NCBI GenBank assembly: GCA_964575255.1
Contig: CAZNPZ010000005.1
Location: forward strand, 45,063-109,062
DNA: 64,000 nt
Origin: JAEZHK01 sp964575255
GTDB lineage: Bacteria; Bacillota; Clostridia; Christensenellales; Aristaeellaceae
Direction: 5' to 3'
The notes under the pieces: model-generated
What the model was told of the DNA's origin: nothing
Seen by the model: the letters and a program-made list of their open reading frames with translations, nothing else
Database searches by the model: none
Translations under genes and position numbers: made by a program
In this document: piece by piece, positions 28,682 to 37,660 of the stretch
Numbering within the stretch: position 1 is the stretch's first letter
How the letters are laid out: every line of letters starts with the position of its first letter

Positions 28682-29539
28682 ATGGAACTTCCGGTGATCC
28701 GGCACATCCCAAGCAACCCGTCCCTTGAGGGCATGGCGGAACTTCTTCAGAACGTCGTCTACTCCACGGCAACCGGAACGGACATCACGCTTTCGCTGCT
28801 CATCCCGTGGGGCGCGCGGGAACGGGGCGACCGCCTGCCGCTGATCGTGTTCGTGCAGGGCAGCGCGTGGACGTTCCCCAACCTCGGCTACGAAATATTG
28901 CAGCTGGCCGACTACGCCCGGAATGGGTATGTCGTCGCGATGGCGACGCACCGGAGCTGCCTGGACGGCCACCCGTTCCCGGCGTACCTACAGGATGTGA
29001 AGGCCGCGATCCGGTTCCTGAAGCGCCACGCGGAGGAGTACGCGATCGACAAGAACCGGGTGTGCATCTGGGGAACTTCCTCCGGCGGCAACACGGCGCT
29101 GCTCGTCGGCCTGACCGCGGACGACCCTCGCTACAAGACCGCGGAATACCGGGAGGAATCGGACGGGGTGAGCCTCGTCGTGGAGTGCTTCGGCCCGACC
29201 GACCTCTCCCGAATGCTGGGCGGGCGAATGACGGAGGAAGGCGAAATTGCGGACATCTTCAATCACCTGATCGGCGGGCGGGACGCGCGGGAGGTTCTCT
29301 TGGAAATGAGCCCGGTCAGCCATGTGAAGCCGGGTGAAACAACTCCGCCATTCCTCCTGATCCACGGCGACGCGGACGAACTGGTACCCTACGACCAGAT
29401 GATCGTCATGGTACAGGCGCTTCATGCGCAGAGCGCGGATGTCCGGGCGGTCTGCGTGGACGGCGCGCCGCACGAGGGCAGTTTCTGGAGCCGGGAACTG
29501 CACGGCCTGATTCTGGATTACATACGCGAGAAACTATAG
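28682..29539 (+). CDS. Alpha/beta hydrolase (esterase/lipase family)
   Basis: The 285-residue cytoplasmic product has the nucleophile elbow G-T-S-S-G-G-N at about 138, the acid residue in H-G-D-A-D-E-L-V-P, and the base in G-A-P-H-E-G-S-F-W. The FVQGSAWTFPN segment replaces the HGGG oxyanion loop of hormone-sensitive lipases with QGS, as in BD-FAE-type feruloyl/acetyl esterases. AGGAGGG lies 7 nt before ATG 28682. The natural ester is unknown; acetylated plant sugars are one possibility. Confidence 0.82.
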   Translation: MELPVIRHIPSNPSLEGMAELLQNVVYSTATGTDITLSLLIPWGARERGDRLPLIVFVQGSAWTFPNLGYEILQLADYARNGYVVAMATHRSCLDGHPFPAYLQDVKAAIRFLKRHAEEYAIDKNRVCIWGTSSGGNTALLVGLTADDPRYKTAEYREESDGVSLVVECFGPTDLSRMLGGRMTEEGEIADIFNHLIGGRDAREVLLEMSPVSHVKPGETTPPFLLIHGDADELVPYDQMIVMVQALHAQSADVRAVCVDGAPHEGSFWSRELHGLILDYIREKL

Positions 29540-29540
29540 A

Positions 29541-29586
29541 AAAACCGCCGCGCCCCCCGTTTCATGAAACGGGAGGCGCGGCGGCG
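29541..29586. terminator. Bidirectional terminator between esterase and permease genes
   Basis: CCGCCGCGCC (29545-29554) pairs with GGCGCGGCGG (29575-29584), continued by CCCGTTTC/GAAACGGG inside. An A run precedes it. The flanking genes converge. Confidence 0.8.
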
Positions 29587-29594
29587 TTCCATTC

Positions 29595-30962
29595 CTATTT
29601 GGCAGGCTTCAGCGCGTCGCCCTTGGGCATGTACTTTACGCCCAGCAGCATGACGAGCGCGAACACGATCAGGTAGTACACGACCGCCATCCGGTGCGCG
29701 AAGCACGCCGCCGCCACCATGAACACGCAGCTTACGATGGCGATGACGGGCATCGCGACCCGCTTGAACGCGCCGAGATCGGTCTCCCTGCGCATCATCA
29801 TCAGGAAAATCGGCACGTACCCGGCATAGAGCGTCACGATGGGCAGCTCCGATGTGTCAAAGCTGAACGGGCCGAACCAGGAGGCGGTGAGGTTCGCGCC
29901 GTAGAAGTACATCAGCCAGAACCCGCAGAGGAGAAGACCCAGCACCGAGGCGTTTGCGGGCATGTCGGTGGTTGCGTCCACCTGCTGAAACCTTTTGGGG
30001 TTGGGGCCCAGGCCGCGCGCGGCCAGCGCGTAGAAGCTGCGGGTGCAGCCCAGCATCAGGCCGTTCAATGTGCCCAGACAGGACACGATGATGAACACGA
30101 AGATCAGCGTGCCCGCCACCTGGCCGAAGATGTTCTGGAACGCCAGCTTCGCGCCCGCCTCGCCGCCCGCCATCAAGGTCTCGGTGGACACCGCGCCCGC
30201 GAGGCCGATGTAGTAGCAGATGTAGACGACGACCACGATCAAGGCGCCGATGATCAGCGCGCGGGGCAGGTTCTTCTTGGAATCCCTGATCTCCGCGTTG
30301 ATCGACGTGGCCACGATCCAGCCCTCGTATGCGAAGGCCACCGCGACGATGGAGGCGAACAGCCCGCCGCCCGCGCTGACGCCCGCGTCCGCCACGCGGG
30401 AAAAGTTTGCCGCCGTCATGCCGCTGGATAACCCCGCGATGGTACCGACCACGGCCATCAGGATCAGCGGGATCAGTTTGACGACCGTGGTCGTCACCTG
30501 AAACTTCCCGGCCAGCACCGGGGACAGCGCGTTCATCGCGTAGACGGCGATCAGGTAGAACGCGGCGATCGTCATGCACGAACCGCCGGTGATGTCCCAG
30601 CCAAGGAGCACGCAGGTATACCGGGCGGACACCCACGCCAGCACTGAGGTCAGCGTCGGCTGGTAGATGGTCGCCATGAACCAGCCCACGAAGTAGCCGT
30701 ACTTTTTGCCGACCGCGACTTCTGCGTAGTCCACGATGCCGTTCACCTTCTCGTAGCGGGTGGCCAGTGTCGCAAACACGTAGGAGCAGGCGATCATGAT
30801 CAATCCCACGATGCCCCAGGCCGCGATGCCCAGCGGCATGTTGCCGCCGGTGGCCGTCAAGACCTTCTCCGCCTTGAAAAATACGCCGCTGCCGATGACG
30901 ATGCCCACCACCATCGAAATCGCCGTGAACAAACCGTACTTCTTGGTTAGGCTCTTCTCCAT
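29595..30962 (-). CDS. APC-superfamily amino acid permease
   Basis: The 455-residue product has twelve predicted spans and opens with KKYGLFTAISMVVGIVIGSGVFFKAEKVL, the unwound first helix of APC transporters with its GSG motif. A-F-A-Y-E-G-W-I-V-A-T-S-I-N-A-E-I-R-D-S matches the helix 6 / loop signature. It most likely imports or exchanges an amino acid at the cytoplasmic membrane. The substrate is not evident. It is divergent from the DeoR regulator gene, which may control it. Confidence 0.87.
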   Translation of the reverse strand: MEKSLTKKYGLFTAISMVVGIVIGSGVFFKAEKVLTATGGNMPLGIAAWGIVGLIMIACSYVFATLATRYEKVNGIVDYAEVAVGKKYGYFVGWFMATIYQPTLTSVLAWVSARYTCVLLGWDITGGSCMTIAAFYLIAVYAMNALSPVLAGKFQVTTTVVKLIPLILMAVVGTIAGLSSGMTAANFSRVADAGVSAGGGLFASIVAVAFAYEGWIVATSINAEIRDSKKNLPRALIIGALIVVVVYICYYIGLAGAVSTETLMAGGEAGAKLAFQNIFGQVAGTLIFVFIIVSCLGTLNGLMLGCTRSFYALAARGLGPNPKRFQQVDATTDMPANASVLGLLLCGFWLMYFYGANLTASWFGPFSFDTSELPIVTLYAGYVPIFLMMMRRETDLGAFKRVAMPVIAIVSCVFMVAAACFAHRMAVVYYLIVFALVMLLGVKYMPKGDALKPAK

Positions 30963-31027
30963 TGATGCTCATCTCTCCAAACGCATATTTGCGTGGGCGA
31001 TCCTCCCCCCGCGCATCCGACGCGTAT

Positions 31028-31056
31028 ACTATAGGTCTTTTCGCCTTGTTTGTAAA
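31028..31056 (-). promoter_or_regulatory. Promoter of the permease gene
   Basis: On the minus strand TTTACA (31051-31056), 17-nt spacer, TATAGT (31028-31033). The intergenic DNA further right holds repeated TTCTGTGC and an inverted GTTCACAAACGTGC that could bind the neighbouring regulator. Confidence 0.7.
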
Positions 31057-31147
31057 CAACTTTCGACACGTTTCTGTGCTTATTCATAACATATTCTGTG
31101 CGTTTGCCCATATTGGGAACGTTCACAAACGTGCACCGCCCCATTCA

Positions 31148-31177
31148 TTGACGCCGCGACCCGCCGCGGGGTATAAT
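31148..31177 (+). promoter_or_regulatory. Promoter of the DeoR-family gene
   Basis: TTGACG (31148-31153), 18-nt GC-rich spacer, TATAAT (31172-31177), 41 nt before ATG 31219. Confidence 0.82.
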
Positions 31178-31218
31178 GGAAGGACAATAGAACCGGCTCC
31201 GGCGGGGAAGGATTGCGT

Positions 31219-31962
31219 ATGAATCAGCGCTGCCTCACGATCCTCGAACTTTTAAACCGCGAGGAGTCCCTCGACGTCAACATGCTCGCGGAGCGTCTGA
31301 ACGTCTCCGCCGTCACGGTCCGGAAAGACCTCGACTTTCTGGAGGCGCGCGGGCTGCTTCGGCGGCAGCACGGCAGCGCCGTGCGTGTTTCAACAAACGA
31401 CATCCGCTACCGGATGACCTTCGATTACGAGGTCAAATCGCGCATCGCCGAGCGCGCCAGCGGTATGGTGGGGCGCGGCGAGACGGTGATGATCGAGTCC
31501 GGCTCCACCTGCGCGATGCTCGCCTACGAACTGGTCAAAGCGCGGCGGGAAGTCACCATCCTCACCAATTCCGCGTTCATCGCGGACTACGTCCGGCACC
31601 TGCCCGGTTCGCGGGTGATCCTGCTGGGCGGGCAGTACGACCCGGACGCGCAGGTGATGCACGGGCCGCTGGTCAAAAAGTGCGCCGAGGAATTCTACGT
31701 GGACAAGTTCTTCATCGGCACCGACGGTTTCGAGCCGCGACTGGGCTTTTCCAATGTGGATCTTTCGCGCGCCGAGGCGGTGCGCGCGATGGCCGAGCGC
31801 GCGCGTCGGCGCGTGATCCTGACGGATTCCTCCAAGTTCAACAGGAGGGGCGTGGTGCTCCTTTTGCCCGTAAGCGAGGTTTCCGCCGTCGTCACAGACA
31901 GGGTGCCGGACAACTGCGCGGAAGCGCTTAAGGCGGGCGGCGTCGAGATCATCCTGGCATAG
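31219..31962 (+). CDS. DeoR-family transcriptional regulator
   Basis: The 247-residue product has an N-terminal winged helix at about 5-58 (NQRCLTILELLNREESLDV, LAERLNVSAVTVRKDLDFLE, RRQHGSAV) and a C-terminal DeoR sugar-phosphate sensor domain with IESGSTCAMLAYELVK, TILTNSAFIADY and DKFFIGTDGFEPRLGFSN. Members usually repress sugar catabolic genes until a sugar phosphate binds. ATG 31219 is favoured over TTG 31213 because GAAGGA is 6 nt upstream of it. The esterase gene follows after 38 bp with no terminator, so it may be the first gene of a four-gene operon. Confidence 0.87.
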   Translation: MNQRCLTILELLNREESLDVNMLAERLNVSAVTVRKDLDFLEARGLLRRQHGSAVRVSTNDIRYRMTFDYEVKSRIAERASGMVGRGETVMIESGSTCAMLAYELVKARREVTILTNSAFIADYVRHLPGSRVILLGGQYDPDAQVMHGPLVKKCAEEFYVDKFFIGTDGFEPRLGFSNVDLSRAEAVRAMAERARRRVILTDSSKFNRRGVVLLLPVSEVSAVVTDRVPDNCAEALKAGGVEIILA

Positions 31963-32000
31963 CTTTTCAAGAACGAACGCTTTGAATCGAAAGGATCATT

Positions 32001-32879
32001 ATGCCGAAACTGGTATCAAACCTCGTCCACGCGGAGATCAAGCTGATCAACCCGCTGTTGAAGCGAATGGATCTCAAGGCGTCCCGCGCGGTACAGGAGG
32101 CGCTTGGGAACCTCGGCGCGATGGCGCTGACCGGCAGCGTGACCTACGAAGCCGAACCGTTCGAGGAATTCGACGCCGCCTGGGTGACGCCCAAGGACCC
32201 CGTGCCGGGCAAGGCGATTCTGTACCTGTACGGCGGCGCGTACACCTCCGGCGGCCTGACGTATTCCAAGCGGTTCGGCGGCGTGCTGGCGGATACGACC
32301 GCGCAGAAGGTGCTCTGCGCGGGGTATCGCGTCGCGCCGGAACACCCGTACCCCGCGGCGCTTCACGACGCGCTCGCCGCGTACCGGCGGATGCTTGGCT
32401 CGTACAGGCCGGAGGACATTTCGTTCGCGGGCGAGTCGGCGGGCGGCGGCCTTTGCTACTGCCTGTGCCTGAAGCTGAAGGAACTGGGTCTGCCTCAGCC
32501 CGCGCGGGTCGTCGCGATTTCGCCGTGGACGGATCTGACCAACGAGTTTTTACGGCTTGAATGCGAGACGGAGGACGCGGTTCTGAGCCTGGAGGGTCTC
32601 ACCCACTCGGCGTCATTGTACGCTGGGCACAATTTGCGTCAGCCGACGGTCTCGCCGGTATTCGGAGACCTTGCGGGTCTCCCGGATTCGATGATCTTCG
32701 CGGGCGACTGCGAGATTTTGATGAACGACTCCACGCGGCTCGCGGAGAAGCTGAAGGCGTCCGGCTGTACCTGCGAGCTGGTCATTGAAGAGGGTATGTG
32801 GCACGCCTACGTGCTGTACGGCATCCCGGAGGCAAAAGCCGCGCTTGGGAAGATCCGCGCCTTCCTGTCCGGGAAATAG
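32001..32879 (+). CDS. Hormone-sensitive-lipase-type alpha/beta hydrolase
   Basis: The 292-residue product has the HSL layout: YLYGGAYTSGGLTYSKRFGG as the oxyanion loop, G-Y-R-V-A-P-E-H-P-Y-P-A-A-L-H-D-A, the nucleophile F-A-G-E-S-A-G-G-G, acid in G-D-C-E-I-L, and base in E-E-G-M-W-H-A-Y. The usual His of HGG is replaced by Tyr (YGG). AAAGG precedes ATG 32001. It is followed by a condensation-domain gene after 12 bp. Substrate unknown; a role in making or trimming an acyl ester with the next gene's product is inference. Confidence 0.85.
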   Translation: MPKLVSNLVHAEIKLINPLLKRMDLKASRAVQEALGNLGAMALTGSVTYEAEPFEEFDAAWVTPKDPVPGKAILYLYGGAYTSGGLTYSKRFGGVLADTTAQKVLCAGYRVAPEHPYPAALHDALAAYRRMLGSYRPEDISFAGESAGGGLCYCLCLKLKELGLPQPARVVAISPWTDLTNEFLRLECETEDAVLSLEGLTHSASLYAGHNLRQPTVSPVFGDLAGLPDSMIFAGDCEILMNDSTRLAEKLKASGCTCELVIEEGMWHAYVLYGIPEAKAALGKIRAFLSGK

Positions 32880-32891
32880 AAGGTGAAACCG

Positions 32892-34178
32892 ATGGCAAAA
32901 ACCGGCGGCGCGCACGCCCCGACCTGGCTGAAACTGGACAACGCCGCGAAGATCTATCCGCCGTCCCGCACGCGCGGCTGGGCGGCGATGTTCCGGCTGT
33001 CGGTGACACTCACCGAACCCATCGATCCCGCCGTTCTCGATCAGGCGCACCGCGCGGTTCTTGCGCGGTTCCCGACCTTCCGGTACCGGCTGCGGCGCGG
33101 CTTCTTCTGGTACTACCTTGATAAAATGGAGGGCGCGCCGGATCTTCAGGAGGATGTGGGCAACCCGCTGGTGCGGATGGATCTGCGCGAAAACGGGCGC
33201 TTTCTGTACCGGGTTCGCCACCACGGCAGGCGGATCGCGGTCGAATTCTTCCACGCGCTGACGGACGGGAGCGGCGGACTGAGCTTCCTTCTGACGCTCG
33301 CCGCCGAGTACCTACGGCTCAAGCGCGGCGCGCGCATTCCCGCGGGCGGCCATGTTTTAAGCCTCGCCGACCGTCCGCAGGCCGGGGAGATGGAGGACAG
33401 TTTTCTGGTGCACGCGCGCGGCGCGGGACGGAGCCGTCTGGAGGAACCCGCGTTTCACATTGAGGGGACGCCGGAGCGCAGCCACTTTTTGAACATCACC
33501 ACCGGCATCATCCCGTCCGGCGCGCTGAAGGAAGCGGCGAAAGCGCATCATGTCAGCGTCACGGGGCTGCTCGTCGCCATATTGCTCCTCTGCTTTCAGG
33601 ACATTCAGGCCGCGCGGCCCACTCGCCGCGTCCGCCCGGTCAAGGTGCAGCTGCCGGTGAACCTGCGCCGGTTCTACGGCTCGAAGACGCTTCGGAATTT
33701 CGCGTCCTACGTCAACGTCGGCATCCAGCCCGCCTATGGACGGCACAGCTTTGAGGAAATTCTGACCGTCGTCCGCCACACGCTGGGGCTGGAGATCGCC
33801 GAAAAGCCGCTCAACGCGCGCATGTCCGCCAACGTCAACGCGGAGCGGAACCCCGTGATCCGGGCGACGCCGCTGTTTCTCAAGGCGCCGTTCCTCAAAA
33901 TCATGTTCGGGCTTCAGGGCGACCGATACTGTACCACCACGTTTTCAAACCTGGGCGAGGTGACGCTGCCGGAGGAGATGCGCGGGTTTGTCACCCGGAT
34001 GGACTTCCTGCTGGGCACGCCCTTCAAAAACCCCGTCATCTGCGCCTGCGTCAGCTGCGGCGGAAAGACCTACATCAATTTCTCCCGCTGCATCCGGGAA
34101 TCTTTCGTCGAGCGCGCCTTCTTCACAACGCTGGTTAAGATGGGCATCCCCGTGCTGGTGGAGAGCAATTCGAGGTGA
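32892..34178 (+). CDS. Condensation-domain-like acyltransferase
   Basis: The 428-residue product carries the HxxxDG catalytic motif as F-F-H-A-L-T-D-G-S-G at about 122, and DFLLGTPFKNP near the C-terminus, where CoA-dependent acyltransferases and NRPS condensation domains have DFGWG. Size and single-domain form resemble alcohol acetyltransferase/PapA5-like enzymes that join an acyl-CoA to an alcohol or amine. ATG 32892 is used, with AAGGTG upstream; GTG 32883 is an alternative. The stop is 4 nt before the zinc-ribbon gene start. Confidence 0.72.
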   Translation: MAKTGGAHAPTWLKLDNAAKIYPPSRTRGWAAMFRLSVTLTEPIDPAVLDQAHRAVLARFPTFRYRLRRGFFWYYLDKMEGAPDLQEDVGNPLVRMDLRENGRFLYRVRHHGRRIAVEFFHALTDGSGGLSFLLTLAAEYLRLKRGARIPAGGHVLSLADRPQAGEMEDSFLVHARGAGRSRLEEPAFHIEGTPERSHFLNITTGIIPSGALKEAAKAHHVSVTGLLVAILLLCFQDIQAARPTRRVRPVKVQLPVNLRRFYGSKTLRNFASYVNVGIQPAYGRHSFEEILTVVRHTLGLEIAEKPLNARMSANVNAERNPVIRATPLFLKAPFLKIMFGLQGDRYCTTTFSNLGEVTLPEEMRGFVTRMDFLLGTPFKNPVICACVSCGGKTYINFSRCIRESFVERAFFTTLVKMGIPVLVESNSR

Positions 34179-34182
34179 TTTG

Positions 34183-34890
34183 ATGGCCTACTGCGTTCAT
34201 TGCGGCGTGGAGCTCGCGCCGTCCGAGGAAAAATGCCCGCTGTGCAAGACCCCGGTGATGGACCCGAACCCCGCGTGGCACGAGGCCGCGGAGCGACCCT
34301 ACCCGGAGCGACTGGAGGTCGTTCCGCCCCGGATCGACCGGCGCTACGGCGCGCAGCTCGCGGCGCTGTTCCTATTAATCCCGATGGCGGCGGCTCTCGT
34401 CAGCAACCTCCTCATCAACCATCAGGTCACCTGGTCGGCATACGTTCTGGGCGCGATCGCCTGCGTGGAGGTTTGGGTGCTGCTGCCAATGTACCTGGAC
34501 ATCACGCGGCCATACCTGTACATCGCGATGGACATCCTGTCCGCGGCCATGTACCTGCTTCTGATTGCGTGGCGGACCGGCGGCGCTTCGTGGTATCTGC
34601 CGCTGGCGCTGCCGCTGACCCTCCTCGTAGGCGGGGCGGCGATGCTTTCGGTATACGTCTGCCGGCGGCCGAGGATGCCCCAGCTGGACCGGGCGTCGCT
34701 GGTTGTACTGACCGGAGTGGCGTTTTTGGCGGGGCTGGAGGCGTTGATCGACATCAGGGTGTACGGCGGCGTGCAGTTGGAGTGGTCGGTCTACGCGCTG
34801 GTGCCGCTGGCCGCGTCCGCCGCGGTGCTGCGCGTGATCGAGCGAAAGCCGGGGCTGAAGGAGGAAATCCTGAAAAGGCTGTTCTTGTAA
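34183..34890 (+). CDS. Zinc-ribbon integral membrane protein (DUF6320-like)
   Basis: The 235-residue product begins M-A-Y-C-V-H-C-G-V-E-L and continues C-P-L-C-K-T-P-V, a rubredoxin-like zinc ribbon, then has a linker of about 40 residues and six predicted membrane spans. GAGGTG lies 5 nt before ATG 34183 and overlaps the end of the previous gene. Small zinc-ribbon membrane proteins of this shape (DUF6320) tend to sit beside alcohol-acetyltransferase-like genes, as here, which suggests they act on the same membrane substrate. The activity is unknown. Confidence 0.7.
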   Translation: MAYCVHCGVELAPSEEKCPLCKTPVMDPNPAWHEAAERPYPERLEVVPPRIDRRYGAQLAALFLLIPMAAALVSNLLINHQVTWSAYVLGAIACVEVWVLLPMYLDITRPYLYIAMDILSAAMYLLLIAWRTGGASWYLPLALPLTLLVGGAAMLSVYVCRRPRMPQLDRASLVVLTGVAFLAGLEALIDIRVYGGVQLEWSVYALVPLAASAAVLRVIERKPGLKEEILKRLFL

Positions 34891-35003
34891 CGCCGCGTAA
34901 TCAAATATTCACCGGAACTTCGGGCAACCTGTGCAGGAGAAGCCGCGAAACGTGGTATACTGACATGATGGTTGCCATCAATGAAACGAGTTAGGAAGAG
35001 AAT

Positions 35004-36638
35004 ATGACCTTTGAAGAAATGAACCTGATCGGGCCGTTGCTCGGCGCGGTCCGTCACTTTGGGTATGAGACGCCGACACCCATCCAGCAGGCGACGATCC
35101 CGCTGGCGCTCGCGGGCAAAGACGTGCTGGGCTGCGCCCAGACGGGCACCGGCAAGACCGCGGCGTTCGCGCTGCCGATTTTGCAGCAGCTCGCGAAGAA
35201 GCCCGCGCCCATCGGAGCGCGCCCGATCCGCGCGCTGATCCTGACGCCCACCCGCGAACTGGCGCAGCAGATCTACGACAGCTTCCTGGACTACGGAAGC
35301 CGCAGGCTCTCGCTGATCCCGGCGGTGATCTTCGGCGGCGTGAGCCAGCACCCGCAGACGGCGCAGCTTCAGCGCGGCGTCGACATCCTGGTCGCGACCC
35401 CCGGACGGCTGAACGATCTGATCCAGCAGGGGTACGTCCATCTGGACAAGGTGGAGATCTTCGTGCTGGACGAGGCGGACCGCATGCTGGACATGGGCTT
35501 CATCCGCGACGTGGAGCGGGTGATCGCGAAGATCCCGGTCGTCCGGCAGACGCTGTTCTTCTCCGCGACCATGCCGCGCGAGGTCGAGAACCTCGCGCTG
35601 ATGATCCTGAAAAACCCGGAGACGGTCAAGGTGGACTCGGTCACCACGCCGGTCGACAGCATTCGTCAGGTGCTCTACCGCGTGGACCGGGGCAACAAGA
35701 AGTACCTGCTGGCGCACCTTCTGAACCAGCCGGAAATCGAAAACGCGCTGATCTTCGCCCGGACGCGCCACGGCGCCGACCGCGTGGTGAAGGACCTTGA
35801 AAGCGCGGGCATCCGCGCGCTGGCGATCCACGGCAGCAAGTCGCAGACCGCGCGGCAGGACGCGCTGAACCAGTTCAAGACCGGGCGGCTGAGCGCGCTC
35901 GTCGCCACCGACATCGCCGCGCGCGGCATCGACATCGCGGGGCTTTCCCACGTAATCAATTACGACCTCCCCCACGAGCCGGAGGTGTACATCCACCGCA
36001 TCGGGCGCACCGGGCGGGCAGGGCTCAGCGGCGACGCGATCAGTTTCTGCTCGATCGACGAAGTGAAGGACCTCGGCCAGATTGAGGCGCTGATCGGCAG
36101 GCGCATCCCGACGCTGGAGAGCGCGTGGCCGATGGAGGTCTTCACCCCGACGCCGCCCAAAGCGGCCAACACCAACGCCCCGGCGAAGCTCACCATGAAG
36201 GGCGAGCCCGCGCGTGCGCGCGCGCCGCGCTATTCGGAACCCGGAAGGGGTGCGGGCGGCTATTCTTCCGGCAGACCGTCAGGGCAGGATCGCTTCGGCG
36301 GGCGCGCGGGCAGCAAGCCCGCAAGACCTGCCGGGCAAGACCGCTTCGGCGGCGGGCGAATGGGCGAGCAGCCCAGACCCGCGAGGGACGACCGCTTCGG
36401 GGGCAATCGCTCTGGCGACCAACCCGCAAGACCTGCCGGGCAAGACCGCTTCGGCGGCGGGCGAATGGGCGACCAGCCCAGACCCGCGAGGGACGACCGC
36501 TTCGGGGGCAATCGCTCTGGCGACCAACCCGCAAGACCTGCCGGGCAAGACCGCTTTGGCGGCGGACGTCCGGGCGGAAGGCCGTTTGACGGTGCGCGGC
36601 GTTCGGGCGGCGGGCGACCGGGGGACAGGAAAAGATAA
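35004..36638 (+). CDS. DEAD-box RNA helicase with repetitive Arg/Gly-rich tail
   Basis: The helicase core (residues 1 to about 375) has the Q motif (TPIQQATIPLAL), Walker A AQTGTGKTAAF, PTRELAQQ, the DEAD box in FVLDEADRML, S-A-T, ARGIDIAGLSHVINYDLP and HRIGRTGRAG. It therefore unwinds RNA at the expense of ATP, in ribosome assembly or mRNA turnover. The last 150 residues are a low-complexity basic tail with RPAGQDRFGG and RPARDDRFGG repeats, an RNA-binding type of tail. AGGAAGAG precedes the ATG. An upstream TATACT (34955-34960) may be its -10. Confidence 0.93.
   Translation: MTFEEMNLIGPLLGAVRHFGYETPTPIQQATIPLALAGKDVLGCAQTGTGKTAAFALPILQQLAKKPAPIGARPIRALILTPTRELAQQIYDSFLDYGSRRLSLIPAVIFGGVSQHPQTAQLQRGVDILVATPGRLNDLIQQGYVHLDKVEIFVLDEADRMLDMGFIRDVERVIAKIPVVRQTLFFSATMPREVENLALMILKNPETVKVDSVTTPVDSIRQVLYRVDRGNKKYLLAHLLNQPEIENALIFARTRHGADRVVKDLESAGIRALAIHGSKSQTARQDALNQFKTGRLSALVATDIAARGIDIAGLSHVINYDLPHEPEVYIHRIGRTGRAGLSGDAISFCSIDEVKDLGQIEALIGRRIPTLESAWPMEVFTPTPPKAANTNAPAKLTMKGEPARARAPRYSEPGRGAGGYSSGRPSGQDRFGGRAGSKPARPAGQDRFGGGRMGEQPRPARDDRFGGNRSGDQPARPAGQDRFGGGRMGDQPRPARDDRFGGNRSGDQPARPAGQDRFGGGRPGGRPFDGARRSGGGRPGDRKR
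36341..36600 (+). repeat. 105-bp tandem repeats in the helicase tail
   Basis: Units 36341-36445 and 36446-36550 differ by one visible base (GAG versus GAC) and a third partial unit follows. Each encodes 35 residues with two RFGG motifs. Confidence 0.85.
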
Positions 36639-36640
36639 AA

Positions 36641-36681
36641 GAAGAGGCCATGCTTCCCGGATCGGGAGCATGGCCTCTTTG
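36641..36681. terminator. Bidirectional terminator between helicase and sugar-binding protein genes
   Basis: AGAGGCCATGCT (36643-36654) pairs perfectly with AGCATGGCCTCT (36667-36678), extended by CCCG/CGGG, followed by TTT; A-rich DNA precedes it. Confidence 0.88.
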
Positions 36682-36700
36682 TACGATTCAGTCCGGAGGT

Positions 36701-37612
36701 TTACAGGCTGGAAGCGTCGATGACCTTCACGCCGGTGTCCACGTTCTCCTCGGTCAGGGCTTCACCCGCCAGCGCCTTCGCCGCGGACATCATGCCTTCG
36801 TAGCCCATCTTGTAGGGATCCTGCGCCATCGTGCACAAGAGGCTTCCGTCCTTGATCAGGCCCAGGATCGCGTCGCTCTTGTCAAAGCCCACGCCCACCA
36901 CGGTGCCGCCGGCTTCCTTGATCGCGTTGCCGACGCCCACGGTGCCGCCCTCGTTGGTGCCGAAGATGCCCACGCAGCCGGAGGTGATGTAGTTGGCCGC
37001 GATTTCCTGCGACTTGGTGGCGTTGCCCTCGCCGTACTGTGTTTCGAGGATTTCAAACTTGGAGCCTTCGAACGCCTTGCGGAAGCCCGCCTCGCGCTGC
37101 ACGGTGGAGGTGGTGGCCGCGTTCACGTTCACGATGCCGATCTTGCCCTCGCTGACGCCGTTGGCGGTCAGCTTGGCCAGCAGCTGCTCACCGGCGATCT
37201 GGCCGGCATTGGTGTTGTTGGTCGCCAGCGTCTGCAGCGCCGGGTAGTTGGCCGCGGAGTCCACGTAGATGAACTTCACGCCGTCCTTGGTGAGCTGGTC
37301 GATCGTGGCCACCTGGGTGTCCGGGCCGTTGGAGGCCAGCAGGATCAGGTCGACGTTGTTGGCGTAGGCGTTGTTGATGCACTCGATCTGCGCGGCGTCG
37401 TCCTTGCCGTTCGTGGGCGCGTCCCAGTTGTAGGTGATGTCGATCCCCTTGGCCTTGAGTTCTGCGACGGCGTCCTGGCAGCCCTTGTCCACGTTGACCC
37501 AATGCTGATCCATCAGGTCCATCGTGATCAGGGTGACCTTCGCGGCCATGGCCATCGACGTCAAGGAGAACAGGAGAACCAGGCTCAGTACCAGCGCGAA
37601 TGTCTTCTTCAT
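36701..37612 (-). CDS. Sugar ABC transporter substrate-binding protein (RbsB-like)
   Basis: The 303-residue product has a signal peptide (MKKTFALVLSLVLLFSL, cleavage at AMAA) but no lipobox cysteine. The periplasmic-binding type 1 fold is seen in VTLITMDLMDQHWVNVDKG, VDLILLASNGPDTQ, GKIGIVNVNAATTST and VGVGFDKSDAILGLI, the latter typical of ribose-family binders. With no lipid anchor it may be held by the permease or another anchor. It is the third gene of an ATPase-permease-binding protein operon. The exact sugar is not deducible. Confidence 0.88.
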   Translation of the reverse strand: MKKTFALVLSLVLLFSLTSMAMAAKVTLITMDLMDQHWVNVDKGCQDAVAELKAKGIDITYNWDAPTNGKDDAAQIECINNAYANNVDLILLASNGPDTQVATIDQLTKDGVKFIYVDSAANYPALQTLATNNTNAGQIAGEQLLAKLTANGVSEGKIGIVNVNAATTSTVQREAGFRKAFEGSKFEILETQYGEGNATKSQEIAANYITSGCVGIFGTNEGGTVGVGNAIKEAGGTVVGVGFDKSDAILGLIKDGSLLCTMAQDPYKMGYEGMMSAAKALAGEALTEENVDTGVKVIDASSL

Positions 37613-37660
37613 GAATGATACCCTCCATTCATTATTCTTAAAGCACCGTACGCGGGCGCC

